A DNA stretch of 64,000 nt, taken from Acanthochlamys bracteata. Its lineage: Eukaryota; Streptophyta; Magnoliopsida; Pandanales; Velloziaceae. Where the stretch lies: contig CM034137.1 of the NCBI GenBank assembly GCA_019914995.1, positions 124,001-188,000 on the forward strand, written 5' to 3'. Of the stretch, positions 45,640-57,717 are shown piece by piece. Every line of letters starts with the position of its first letter. Position 1 is the first letter of the stretch. The notes below the pieces were generated by a model. It was not told the DNA's origin. It worked only from the letters and a program-made list of their open reading frames with translations, and did no database searches. Position numbers and translations under genes: made by a program.

Positions 45640-48159
45640 ATGCTTCGATCCGCCGCAGGCCGCCGTCTTCTCTCCGGCATCCTCCGCCGAAGTCATATAT
45701 CTGCCCCAAACCGTCTCTCTTCCGCCGCTTCCGCTGCGGCTTCAATTTCTGAACACAACCGCCAGCAGCAGCAATCAGAAACCCCGGAGCTGAAAGATGA
45801 ATTCGGAACTCGTCGGAGTTACAACCACAGCAAGGGCCCAACTAAAGGTGGACACCACTACGAGGAGGAGCAAGCTCGAGTTCTCCGGGCAGCACTCCCT
45901 CACGTGGTAATTTGTCTCTGTTTCTTCCCTCCTACGATTTTAAAATTTTGACCGAGTTTTCTTAATGTGAACGAATTTCTTGGATTAGATTTTGTTTGAT
46001 GTTGTTATTTCATTGTTTTTGGGTGGCTGAGGGATTTGCTATTCCAGGCAAGACTGGGATGGAGTGAATCAGCACTGATTTTGGGGGCGAAAGATGTGGG
46101 TGTCTCTCCTTCCATCATTGGTTCTTTCCCCCGGAAGGAAGCAGCACTCGTTGAGGTAAAACTGATTGTGAACAAGGGTTTTTCCTTTTTTCTTAGGTTT
46201 GATCTTCAGCAATTTTGTTGTTTTACGAGTTATTTGTGTAGTAAATGAAATGTCAGAAAACCATGTAATTTGCCTATAATCTTATGCATTTGATTCATGG
46301 CTTATACATGTTCACTTTAGTGGAACCTCCCCTTGCCATTTCTTTAGGTGTTGATTTTTGGTGAGTGTCACCTAATTCAGTATGTACATACTATCCCAAG
46401 AGTGTAACAGTGGAAGGTATAACTGTTTTAAATGTGATTCAAAATATTATGTGGTCATTTTTAGGGTTATTGACTTATGCAGATGAATGTTAATTTGAGG
46501 AAAGATGGAGCTGATATATGTGTGTCAGGTTGTTTGTTGGTATGTAGTTTTCAGATATTTTGTGAGGGACTTTGTAGGCACTGCAAAGCAAATGAGCATT
46601 TTTAAAGTGTAGTTTACTGTTGTTTGAACCATTATTAGTTGCTTTTGCGTATTTCACTTCCTAGGAATGTCAACTATGCAAGACTTAGAATGTGTGCTGG
46701 CATAAATGAGCATATGCCACATTATTCTTAAATTCAAACTATTTGTATTTGCCCTTGCTTACTTTTTGAAATCTTTGTGAAATAATATCTGGGTATGCCT
46801 TGTCTTGACAGAAACTGTTTTGTAGTAGTTAATTGTTTTGCTGTTTGGTGGCATCAGTTCTTCATGGATGAGTGCCTTGAACAACTTATTGAGAAAATTG
46901 AATCGCACGAGGAATTGAAGAATTTAATCATCAGTGAACGCCTTTCGGAGCTCATTCGGATGCGGCTTGAAATGCAAGTCCCTTACATATCAAAGTGGCC
47001 TCAAGCTTTAAGCATTCAGGTAGATGGCCCTCACAAACTACATCTGGGTTTTTATATACATATAATATTTCCTTCTCTCCAATTGTTTCCCTCACAGGCA
47101 CAACCTGCAAATGTTCCGACAAGTTTTAGGCAGCGGGCAATGCTGGTTGATGAAATTTGGCATGCTGCAGGTGATCGTGGCTCAGATGTTGATTGGTATG
47201 TGAAACGAACAGTACTTGGAGGTATATATTCAACAACAGAGGTCTACATGTTGACAGATAATTCTCAAGGTTTGTTCTGCTATACACTGCTATAGGTTGA
47301 TGTTTTATTATAATGTATACGTGGCTATACATGCATTTGGCTAACTTTAAACTTGTTCTCCATATAAGGACTGTCTATGCTAGTATATTTAGGCATGTTT
47401 CAATTACAAGGAACTCCACATCCTCCCTCTAGATTTTGAGTTCTGCCACTTCATGTGTTTCAATTATCACTCCGAACGCTACTTTCATTTCCACAGCAAA
47501 CTCTATTTCCATCATAATTTAACTCCAAACTCTACTTCTACCGAACTCCAATTTTCACCGAACTTCACTTTTACAAAACTCACTTTTGCGAAACTCACTT
47601 TAGTATAAGTAAAACACGCCCCTAGTTTGTTACAAATGTCTGCCTGATGCTATGCTTACTACTAGTAGTAACTATTGCTGATACTTTACAACTTGCCATT
47701 AAAGTTCCTTCTGTAGATTGATCCCCCAAATAGCTTCTCATGAGGAATAGGACTGGTCATTAGTAATGCTGACTGGCCTTTGTGGTCTAGTAGTGCTTTT
47801 CTTAAATTGTTGTGTATGCTTTATGCAAGCTTTTTATTTTTGTAGCTGTTTCCATAAGCTTCCAACTTGTGAAAATGTTAAACTATTAATAAAACAGTGT
47901 TTTGATCCTCAGAGTTCCGTGACACATGGACATTCTTGGACCACCGCATTAGGGATGCCTTTGATCTTCAGAAGACTCTTCAGGAGGTAATCCAATCATA
48001 CTGTATGGATATTTTATTATAGTGTCGTTTATGTCAACTTCTTGTGCACTGAAGTTGGTAAATCAATTTCCTGCACAGGCAACCTACTTAGCTGAGGCTG
48101 TCGGAGCTGGGCTTGGTAACTCCATGCAGGGATTTTTGACGAGGGTATTTCAAAGTTGA
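45640..48159 (+). CDS. COQ9: Ubiquinone biosynthesis protein COQ9, mitochondrial
   Basis: Lipid-binding accessory protein of the coenzyme Q synthesis complex, working with COQ7 at the mitochondrial inner membrane. Six exons: 45640-45906, 46048-46155, 46858-47019, 47098-47269, 47913-47986 and 48079-48159. They give 287 aa. The N-terminus is an Arg/Ser/Ala-rich presequence (LRSAAGRRLLSGILRRS). The COQ9 core begins at EEQARVLRAALPHV and includes ARLGWSESALILGAKDVG, SWF-type segments, DEIWHAAGDRGSDVDWYVKR and the C-terminal TWTFLDHRIRDAFDLQ helix, all typical of the family. The fourth intron holds a MITE-like repeat at 47391-47623. No defects seen. Confidence 0.95.
47391..47623. repeat. MITE-like element in COQ9 intron 4
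   Basis: Left end AGGCATGTTTCAATTAC and right end, in reverse complement, AGGGGCGTGTTTTACTTA, are similar over about 17 bases. The interior is rich in repeated AACTC(C/A) words and unlike the poly-A/T interior of the other elements. No coding capacity and no clean target duplication. Confidence 0.4.
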
Positions 48160-49552
48160 ATGAAAAAGTTACACAAGCACCAACACTTTCATTCCTTTAA
48201 CCGCAGTTCCTTGGACATATTACCTGTTTCTGAAGCTGAATAAAACTACAAATTCTGTAGATAATGTTTGTCTAGTTGATGCTATCTAGTTAATTGCACT
48301 ACAAAACAGTGTTTGGGTTTTTGCTTGAATGAGCTGTGGAGTTGCTCTCTTTAGACATATTTTGCTGTCAAAAATTCTGTTACAAATCTCCTTACATTTC
48401 TTATAGACATCCACATGTCCTTGTCGGGTAATCTTCTTCTGATTTGCAAAAAGCAGATATACTGCTCCGATATGAGAGCGCAATTTGCTGATGTGGGCCT
48501 GATGTACACCAAATGTATTGTTAAAATCTTTCAGATTGGTTGGACAGACAAACTAGCTTCTCCAATTTTAATCAAGTCAACCAGGTACACTCCAGTTCTT
48601 TCATTTTCTTTTCTTTGCTTCAATTGGTTCATTTTATACTGATGATATATGCTTCTCCTCTATGGTCCACAACTGTTGCTGATTATCTTACATTTTTAAT
48701 CAAAATAAAATCTTCTTGATAAGTTATTTAATTGCACGATGTTAGATAACAAGCATCCTTGCATGATATGACTCAATCTTCCAACACAAAGTGCATGCAG
48801 TTGGCATGTAAAAGAAACATGAAAAGACTTTAGTATCTATGTAATGAAATCGTTGGATGCACCAACGCGTCCTACAAATATTTTCAATGCATCTTTGCAT
48901 ACTCTTTCTTTTGTTTAAATAATATGATAGTATTGTTCATATATTCTGGAATAAACCACCCTAGCTAGTCATATATTGCAAGCATTACAAAATTATTAGT
49001 ACAGAATGCAAGCGTATTTAGATTGTTGATAACGAGGATATTCCTTGGAGGGCATTTATCTTTAGAAGGTCTGTTGGTATCGAACCTACCGAAGTATGCA
49101 TTAGATCAACAAACTCATGCTAGTGATGGTAGGTCTTCTAATTTGTTTGGCAAATCAATGTTCCATTGCTATCGAGTTGAACTGTTTGTGATAGAAATCG
49201 AGAAATAAATACGTTGTTGTGACCCGTAGCATCATTGGTTCATCCACTTTGCCAAAGTTAGTCGCCCGCTCTTGTTTCAAAATTTAAAAGATATGGATCA
49301 CATAAGCTTGTAGATACGGTATATACTTTTCGGCAAACTATGGTAAGCAAAGGCTGAAGTTTTTATGAGAGGAAGGAAGAAGGAAGAGAAAATATCATAC
49401 GGAATGGTTCATTTTAATTTCAGTTGCATGGTCTTAGCAAGAAAGAAACAAAACCCCAGATGCAAATGCTTTGCTTGATATCTTGCAGCTACCCTCCTGC
49501 TTTCTGTCAATCTGATTGTGATGAGTTGAAAATGGAAAAGACATCTACGCAA

Positions 49553-49805
49553 GGGTGTTTTTGGAATTACTTATGAACATAGATTTTTTTTAAAATAAAA
49601 GATATTTTTATTTTTTTAAAAATAAGTTTTATTTATTATATTTTTTTAAAAAATAAATATATATAATAAAAAAAAAATTTTATATAAAATTTTTTATATT
49701 ATTTAAATTTTTAAATAAATTTTTTAAATATTTATAATATATGTATTAAAATATGTGAAATAAAAAAAATTAAAAAATTGTTTTTGGTACGCACTACCGA
49801 ACGCA
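49553..49805. repeat. Tourist-like MITE, copy C
   Basis: AT-rich element of about 250 bp with left end GGGTGTTTTTGGAATTACTT and right end (reverse complement) TGCGTTCGGTAGTGCGTA. The termini are more diverged than in other copies and no clean target duplication is visible. Confidence 0.5.
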
Positions 49806-50390
49806 GCAAATCTTTGACCGGAATGCATGATTTTTCTAGTCCTCCATTTCTCATTCATTCTCGTTCTGTTTATGTTTGTGTATGTTAATCACAAAGAACA
49901 AAATTTTCTTGTGTTGTCCAGTGTTAAGGTTTTGTTTGGTAGATAACCTCGGAATATTCTGATTTTTTTTTTCCGGTACACTGGCAGTGGCAGAAGACTT
50001 TTGAAAGAATATCCATATTCGTTCCTTAATTATTTGACCATGCCAAGATTGAAGAAATTGTGGATACCACACATGGATCATGAAAACAGAAAGTGTTCGT
50101 CTCTCTCTCTATCTCTTTCTCTTTCTTTTTTCTTTTTTTTAAAGGTTTCTTTGACACACAAATGATTATTAATTTTTAATGATAGAGCTCTCAAAGAAAA
50201 GTTGATAATAGAGAACTTTTTACTCTTGGAAAATAACAACAACATATGGCAGGTAATCAGTTAGGATGAGCCAATCCAAATGAAAAGAGCACTTTATTTG
50301 GATGCAGTTGGAACTTTGGAGCTTAATAAACCTTATGTAGCCATAAATAAAGTTAATTAATCAATTAATTAACTTGGTCTTGGTTAATTA

Positions 50391-50566
50391 GGATGATTTG
50401 AAATTGATTATAAAATAGAGTTTTTTTAAAATGCACTGTATTTTTTTTTAAAAATAAGTTTTATATTTTTTATTTTCAAAAAAATAAAAAAATATATTTA
50501 TAAAAATATATTAAAAAATTAAAAATTAAAAATTTTTATTGAGAAAATGGCAATCCAAACACAACC
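50391..50566. repeat. Tourist-like MITE, copy D, with TTA target duplication
   Basis: AT-rich element of 176 bp. Left end GGATGATTTGAAATTG and right end (reverse complement) GGTTGTGTTTGGATTG match. Flanked by TTA at 50388-50390 and 50567-50569. It shares TTGAGAAAATGG near its right end with copy E. Confidence 0.75.
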
Positions 50567-50953
50567 TTAATCAATTGGAACTCCTCCAATTGTGCACTCT
50601 CCAAAATGTTGCGAGCCGGATTTCAATGTTATAAGTGCTTGCTCAGATATACAGAGAAAAAGTGATCGTGATCAAAGTCAGCTAATAAGAATTATTTGTT
50701 AGATAAAAAAAAAAAGCAGCCGGATTTAATTGAAACTCATACGACTTAAGTTGAATAAAATCCGTACACCATTCGTATAACACAATTGTTGATTGGGTAA
50801 AATGTGCACTATAGTTTGACAAATTTAAAAGCTTTCAGCAGCTGTCCCGAGAAAATCCAATGAAAGTAAATTAATGTTTTTAATTAATTTTTAAAAAATT
50901 AACCCACTCTTTTTAATTATTATGTGAATAAGGAAAGACACGCATTAGGCTTC

Positions 50954-50961
50954 GCATATGC
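50954..50961. promoter_or_regulatory. P1BS element (GCATATGC) upstream of SPX
   Basis: GCATATGC fits the PHR1-binding consensus GNATATNC. It lies 212 bases upstream of the SPX start codon. SPX1/SPX2-type genes are known to be induced by PHR1 under phosphate starvation. Binding here is inferred. Confidence 0.6.
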
Positions 50962-51172
50962 CGTTAACATATTCCCGCGCATTACCTCACTGCCCTTTTC
51001 CTTCTTCTTCTAAAAACCCCTCAACCTGTCGACCAATTTTTCCCCCAGAATTCGATCCACTAGATCATTTCTTCTTCTTTGCTGTTGCTGTTGTCGCTGT
51101 TACTTCTTCAAATTCAACTCAAAGTTTTTAGTATTGTTTGATTTTTGTTAGTTCGTTTGGAATTCAAAAAGA

Positions 51173-53296
51173 ATGAAGTTCGGTAAAAGGTTGAAGAGGC
51201 AGATTGATGAGACCTTGCCGGAATGGAGGGACAAGTTCTTGGATTACAAGCAGCTGAAAAAGCTTGTCCGTATGATCTCTGCTGCTGCTGATAGCACGTC
51301 TGGAGGCAAAGAAGAGGCTGAGTTTCTCCGGCTGCTTGATTCCGAGATTGATAAGTTCAATACTTTCTTTGTGGAGCTGGAGGAGGATTTCATTATCCGG
51401 ATGAGGGTAAGCATGCACAAAACGTTTACCTCTTTTCTATCGTATTCTATATGATGAATTTGGGGAAATAGTAGGGTTTGATCAGTTGTTGCTCTTCAAA
51501 TATTTTAGCTGTGATTTTTGGGTTTAATCTGTAGGTAAAAGTCTGAGATTTGGTTGTAGTTTAAGTTCCACAGCAACTGACTTAAGACTGTTGTTGTGCC
51601 AATAATCTTCATGTAGTTGTAGCAGCTTTATGTCAAGATGTAGATGCAGATACTATTTTATTGATCTGATGAATTGGTTTTTTTTTTTTTTTTTTGGGAG
51701 AGCAGGAAGTGCAGGAAAGAAGAAGGGAATTTATTGAGGCCTGCGAGCCGACCGATCCAGAATACGAAGCTGAGATGCGCCGGATACGGAAAGATATAGT
51801 GAATCTCCATGGTGAGATGGTGCTCCTGCTGAACTACAGCTGCATCAACTACACAGGTATTGTTTGTCTGATGCTTGCCTTCACTTTTACATCTTGCATT
51901 TTCGTACATAAAAGATATTATTCTGAGCAGTTCAGACTATTCCTTGAGCAACTCACTGGGGTATCAGGAAAGCAAAATTCATCAAATTAGTGTTTCTATA
52001 GTTTGTTTCTTGCCTGTGATTAGTTGAACGGCTTAAGTTATGTGTATTTAATGTTATATTATGTGATCTTGAAGATGATTTTTGAAAGTGATAACGAGTT
52101 TTGTGATTAAAGAAATTTTCCTCTTTCACTTTGACTTATGTTTTGCTTATCGAGAAAACCGTACTTATTTTTTTTATTCAGAATAGTGATTATTTTTTAT
52201 TAATTTTTAAAAAATAAATAAATTAGAGTTTATTAGTTTAACTTTTTGTATCCTTATTTGTTAACTTTCTGTAGTACAAGTCCATTAATAAACTATAAGT
52301 ATAATTTTTTATCTGAAAAATATTTTTGAAGCTTAGCAAGCTGAAAACTTACTTGAATATTATAGTTTTCATTGGCAATCAAATAATTGAAGGTGGCCAG
52401 TTTTGGCCACTTGAAACTTAATTTACAAAGTGCCACAAAAGAGTTGTTTCTTGATGCACTGTCGACAAGCTTCTTGCATTGATAAATGCCTAAGGTTAAA
52501 AAAAAATACAATAGTATCTTCTTTGATAATAAGCTTGTCAAATGCGAGCTAGAAAGAGAGATGATCCCTTTCGGCGTGAAGATGCACATTATTTAGGGGG
52601 CGTTTGGGAGTGCTTATGAAATAAAATTTTTTTATAATAGAAGATATTTTTATTTTTTTTAAATGAACTTTATTTTTTATTTTCAAAAAAATAATAAAAA
52701 TATACAATAAAAAAATCTCATTCCGTAGAATTTTTTTATATTTTTTAAATTTTTAAATAAATTTTTTATATATTTATAAAATATGTATTGAAAAATATGA
52801 AATAGAGAAAAATTGAAAAGCCTCAAACAAATGCGCTCTTATTGTATTTGGACCTATGTTTTGCACTGCACGAAGGTTCTTTTACACTAGTGCAAAATCA
52901 TGTTAAGTCAATTTTATAGGGCTGGCAAAAATATTGAAGAAATATGACAAGAGGACCGGCCACCTATTGCGTCTGCCATTCATTGAGAAAGTGCTGAAGC
53001 AGCCGTTCTTTACAACCGAGCTCATCTCCAAACTGGTCAAGGAATGCGAAGTCACCATGGAAGCAGTATTCCCTCGACTGCAAGAGGAACTGGATGCAGA
53101 AAGAGGTGATCAAGAGACTGCTCCCATGGCTGAGCAGCAGAGCATTTTCAGGAGCACAGTTGCAGCCTTGCTGACAATGAAAGAGATGAGAAATGGCAGC
53201 TCCACGTACAGCCACTTCTCGCTTCCTCCGTTGAGCTTGCAAGATCAAGACCTATTGCAGTCATTGCAACTCCCTTCTCCTATAACTATACAATGA
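51173..53296 (+). CDS. SPX domain-containing protein (SPX1/SPX2-like)
   Basis: Stand-alone SPX protein that senses inositol pyrophosphates and, in that state, holds PHR transcription factors away from DNA. Three exons, 51173-51406, 51706-51856 and 52920-53296, give 253 aa, close to Arabidopsis SPX1 (256). The SPX domain starts at residue 1 ([18 protein letters not shown]), includes DYKQLKKLV and [10 protein letters not shown], and has the helical [11 protein letters not shown] segment (about 131-141), whose Tyr and Lys residues form part of the basic ligand surface in known SPX structures. The C-terminal third is variable and Ser/Leu-rich. No EXS, RING or MFS domain follows. Intron 2 carries a MITE. 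A P1BS element lies in the promoter. Confidence 0.95.
52596..52838. repeat. Tourist-like MITE, copy B, in SPX intron 2, with TTA target duplication
   Basis: AT-rich element of 243 bp. Left end GGGGGCGTTTGGGAGTGCTT and right end (reverse complement) GAGCGCATTTGTTTGAGGCT match imperfectly. Flanked by TTA at 52593-52595 and 52839-52841. It ends about 80 bases before the splice acceptor at 52918-52919. Confidence 0.75.
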
Positions 53297-54245
53297 TCCA
53301 TACAAACCTATGGATTTATTATAAGATTATACACGTCTCTCTTGTTCTTTTTCTTCTAGTCTTTTTTTATCATCAAATAGCTACTATGAGAAAATTCATT
53401 GTCTGATTCAATCCATTGCTGTAGAACAGCTGTGCTTAGACTGTGAATTGCGTAATCTGTAAGCTCCCCACTGATTATACGTAACAGCAGAAACACTGAG
53501 CAATAATAGACGGGAAACACACTGTAAGGTTATTTTTTCAAAATTAATTAATGTTTCATCTGTTATTTTAATGAATGTGGCAAATACCTGCTCTGGAGTT
53601 GATACAATTACCGAACTTCAGAAAATTCAGAATCAAAATGTAGCTACTGATCAGGCTAATTATTGAGAATAATGACAGATGAAAAAACCCTATTTGCACA
53701 TGAACAAGAACCATATTTTGTTCAAAAGTCAATAAGATAAACTTGTGCAAACAATAGATTGAACACAACAATAACGTGACAAGTGATTATCAACACTGAC
53801 TACACAGTCCAACATAACTTGGAATATATTTCAAGGCTTCCTGCTCCTGCTGTTTATATCCAACTACAGATAACTGATAGATAGAGTGAAACGTCCTTTA
53901 AAATTCACCTTCCTCTCAAAGCTATTCAAACATGGTGCTTTAAGGTTAACCTGATAAAAGAGACCAGGTTTGAAAATGTTTCTACAGCAGTCCTTTCGCT
54001 CCTTTGTGATACTTCACGCCCTCAAGAGTCGAGAAAATTCAACGGTATTCCAGACTTAGGAAACAAAAACTGGAAACAAAGAACAAGTGGTCCCAAGCTT
54101 GAATCGATATTTTTCTACTAAAGTTTGCAACAAAATTTTGGTCTAAGCCTATAACATGTCTAGGGAAGGAAATTATAGGCTTTTAAGGAATTAAAATAAG
54201 AACCTTTCAATCAAGCTATGTCTTACAGCATGTGTTTAGTCCATG
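53297..54245. other. Convergent 3' flanks of SPX and eIF2B beta
   Basis: No reading frame, repeat or RNA gene of note. The region separates two convergent genes. Confidence 0.5.
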
Positions 54246-57200
54246 TTAAGGGGCAGATCGCACTTGGACCACCAAATCTTGAGCAGAGTAATATTCCGCA
54301 ATGAGCCGGTACACATATGTAGGATTATGCCCTCCCCTGTGGAAGGCATGTACAAAGAGTTAGACATGATAAATTCAGAAGAAAAGGAACCAGATAAGAA
54401 TACTAGAATATCAAAACATAAATGTAACAGTTGATGTACAAATTACTCAGAAAATATTCTGTTTTTTCTTTATAAAATACGTGTCTAGACTTTTGGAATT
54501 TGAACATAAACTATGAAACAAAACATAAACAGTCAAGACATTGAATAGTGGTTGTCAAGCAATTTTGAAAATTCCTTGGTAGTTCAATTAGAAAGTTTGA
54601 AAGATCAGGAAGGACCAAGGACTGCTTTCCTACAAGTTTAAAAGACAGTTGAATTAATATCCACAATATGTCCAGTTACAATTTAAGAGGATGACAAAAT
54701 TCAAATTATAACACATAAGTATACATCAAGGAATAGATGTAGGAGCTCTAGATCCTCTTGAATTAGGTGCACTTACGTATCAGTAATGAAAAGGCTAACA
54801 AGCTTTGGTGGCACATAGTCAAATGTTGGATTCACAACATGAAGAAGGGGAGAGCCATTTTGGGAGCCAAAGTCCATGCACTCTGTGAACTTCCCAAAAT
54901 CCAACAAATCAGATGGGGATTTCAGATCATTCAGTAAAACCTCTGGATTATGTGGATATAAAGGGCACAGCTGCAGTAACCAAGAAAAATTAGACAAGAT
55001 GCCGTTAGTTTTCTTCACACAAAAAGAAATTGCTTTGAGAAGACAAAAAACCTAAGAAAGATAGTAGAGTACAAAGACTCAGCTGATAAGCAAATATACT
55101 TCTCCAGCACAGCAAGCATAAACTATTTCATTAATCCAGAAATTTGTTTGAAAAACTTCCTGTTAAGTCACTAAACTAGAATCATTTAAGTAAGAGCAAC
55201 AGAAATTCTATAACTATAGTCCAGGTTCTCTTTTTAAGGCTTCCGACTAATCTTTGATGCAACAATTACAAGAACTTGCTTAATTTGTATTTTCTTTAAT
55301 TTTATTTTAGATACAAGCTACTCTATTTTTATACGAGACAACCTTAAAGCGATCATATTTTGAACATATGTGATGGATACTTGGAGCTTCAGAAGCAGTC
55401 CCAAAATTGAACACGGGAATCATTCTTTGTTTAAAATTACTTCAAACCTTGTGGCTGCCAGCAACAACAACGAATGGAACAGCATGCCTTTGAGCAGCTA
55501 GCGCAACCATATTTAACCCAACAGGTGCTATCAGTCCACCATTCGCCATAATTGCATGAGCTCCTACAATCACCTTCAAACAGAATATCCTCACTGTCAT
55601 TTTTTAAAATATGGAAGGAACTACAGTTGCTAAAATAACATTCAACTCACCATATTCACTCGGGAAATCATAGCAAACACAGCAGAGTCAGTAATAACAG
55701 TAGTCTGTATGCCTTTTGCAACTAGCTCTTTTGCAAGAACATGCCCTTGATACCTGACAAGCTCATGTAACATAAGTTCAATAAAGAACAAACACCTATT
55801 CAAGTTCAAGTACATTTAAAAGGAGCACATCTTAATACCTTGGAGCCCCTTCTGCAACAAATACACGAAACGATCGACCCTTCTCCTTTGCAGCCAAAAG
55901 GAACTCTTTGACTGTCCTCGATCGTCCCAAAGTTAAAATAACCTCGCTGAATTGGTATGTAAATTATGAATCCTAGTAACCAGAGTAATTTAAGTAGCAT
56001 ATGCAACTTTTCTTCAGAAAAAAAATCAGATGTATAGATTTCATACTGTAGTATATTTTTTATCGTCGGTGGTAAATAGATACTTATAACCAATCAGTTT
56101 ACAGTAGCTGAACTTGAAATGATGTTTTGTCTTCTCATTGGTTATGTAAGTTTTGGCTGCATAATTTGATTAGTTGATATTAAACAGAAGGAACGAACAG
56201 TAATCAAGAGAAATCAACTTAGTAATGTAATTATAGAGTTAAAAGAACAACACAAAGCAAAGCAAGAGAATATACTTTTGGTGTATGTGCTCCACAGCTT
56301 GTTCAGATATTCGCTCATGGCATGTGTCTATGTCTTCAATCAATTCATTGATAGCTTCAATCACATCATGCTTTAGCTTCCGGCTACTCAAATTTTTATC
56401 TGCTGCTGCTAACAAAAGGACTCTAGTTTAGACTTTGATGTATCTTAATCTTGCATAATGTTTCACAAGCTTTGTGGAACTTTCATTAGCTAATAACTTG
56501 TCTAAAGCATGTCAAACAAGAAACTTTGCCTGCATGAACTCACTGTTTTCAAAGAACAAATTCTATGAGCCAGATAAATTGCCATTATATAACAGTTTGC
56601 AATTAAGTTAAGGAGTCAGTATGTTGGGGCATACATTTGCTCTTTCCCTCAGAGTCATATCCTGAGGAAGACCGATGAGAAGCAGCAGAAGTCTCTGGAA
56701 TTCCTTCAAGAAGAGTATGCAAAGAGGGGGCCCGCAGTGTGCTTCTGGCAGCCGCTACAAGAGCTGCAGCAGAGAAGCCTTGCTGATCCTCACTGTCAAC
56801 CTCGTCATCGTCATCACTGCCAGCAGATAATCCAAGTCCCTCCATTGCACTTGCAGCAGAAGAAAGATCCTCCTCTCTGATAATGTGTAGCACACGGCGA
56901 ACAATGTTTCCAACAGCTAGTTCTGAAGGTTCTCATTGGCAAAATAGATGTTAAACTTATAGCAAACCCCATGTAAATCATACCTTTCAGGCATATGAAT
57001 ACAGTGAGATACAAGATCATGGAATTGGGTGCAGTTGTCAGGCATCATGATATATGCAATCATTTTGTATTACATACAGAACTACTGTGTGATTTAAACA
57101 GTTATGTACAAGCACCCCAACGGCACTCGGAAAGCAAACATTAAAGAAAACCAAAACAATTGAATCAGTCAAAATTGTTCAAAGTTATAGCTACACCAAA

Positions 57201-57540
57201 CCAGTGAAACAACCAAAACAATTGAATCGAGTCAAAATTGTTCAAAGTTATAGCTACATCAAACCAGTGAAACTCAACCAAATACTACATCCATCATGCT
57301 TGCTCTCCGGAGCATAAAGTTTGAATCTTTACTCATACATTGAGCAATTCAGAAAAGAAATTACCTACGGGGTTGGCTTCGATGAGCTGCTGCCCCACAG
57401 ATTTCACTGCATCGATGAGAGCGGCTGCATGGCTGACGGAAGCTCGCGGCAGCCGTTGCTGAGATACAACCGAACGGAGGACCTCAGCTGTTAGCCTTGC
57501 CGTTGCCTGCGAGCCCTCCACCCTCCTGCTCACCACCAAG

Positions 57541-57602
<62 letters not shown>

Positions 57603-57717
57603 GAAATATTAAGAACTACCGAAACTGCCCGTGGATGAAACACGAAAGATGGTTGATTAATTACCTGCGCTTGAGATTGAGAACGAAATCGTTGACGAGG
57701 GCATTGATGTCCGGCAT
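54246..57717 (-). CDS. Translation initiation factor eIF2B subunit beta
   Basis: Regulatory subunit of the eIF2B guanine-nucleotide exchange factor, which recharges eIF2 with GTP. Nine exons on the minus strand: 57717-57665, 57525-57365, 56922-56635, 56408-56276, 55946-55839, 55753-55651, 55573-55448, 54970-54777 and 54336-54246. They give 418 aa. The N-terminal helical domain contains VEGSQATARLTAEVLR and GNIVRRVLHIIREED. A plant-specific acidic/Ser insert with SAGSDDDDEVDSEDQQ follows. The Rossmann-like domain has NEVILTLGRSRTVKEFL, FRVFVAEGAPRYQG, TTVITDSAVFAMISRVN, VGAHAIMANGG, NMVALAAQRHAVPFVVVAGS and NPTFDYVPPKLVSLFITDTG, the family signature. Exon 4 has tandem acceptors (TTAGCAGCAGCAG) that can add or drop Ala codons. 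I chose the first AG. Confidence 0.95.
57149..57273. repeat. 62-bp tandem duplication in eIF2B beta intron 2
   Basis: Two adjacent copies (57149-57210 and 57211-57273) start AACCAAAACAATTGAATC and end AAACCAGTGAAAC. They differ by one inserted base and one substitution, so the event is recent. Confidence 0.9.
57544..57604. repeat. GA/CT microsatellite in eIF2B beta intron 1
   Basis: About thirty GA units with one interruption (a C near 57590). The gene is on the minus strand, so the transcript reads (CU)n just upstream of the acceptor at 57526-57527 and can serve as the polypyrimidine tract. Confidence 0.9.

Larger units (their letters stand above)
48160..51172. other. Intergenic region between COQ9 and SPX
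   Basis: Contains the COQ9 3' flank, two MITE-like elements (49553-49805 and 50391-50566), a CT-rich run near 50097-50140 and the SPX promoter with a P1BS element at 50954. Frames at 48415-48642 and 49023-49208 have no recognisable product. No gene supported. Confidence 0.5.
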
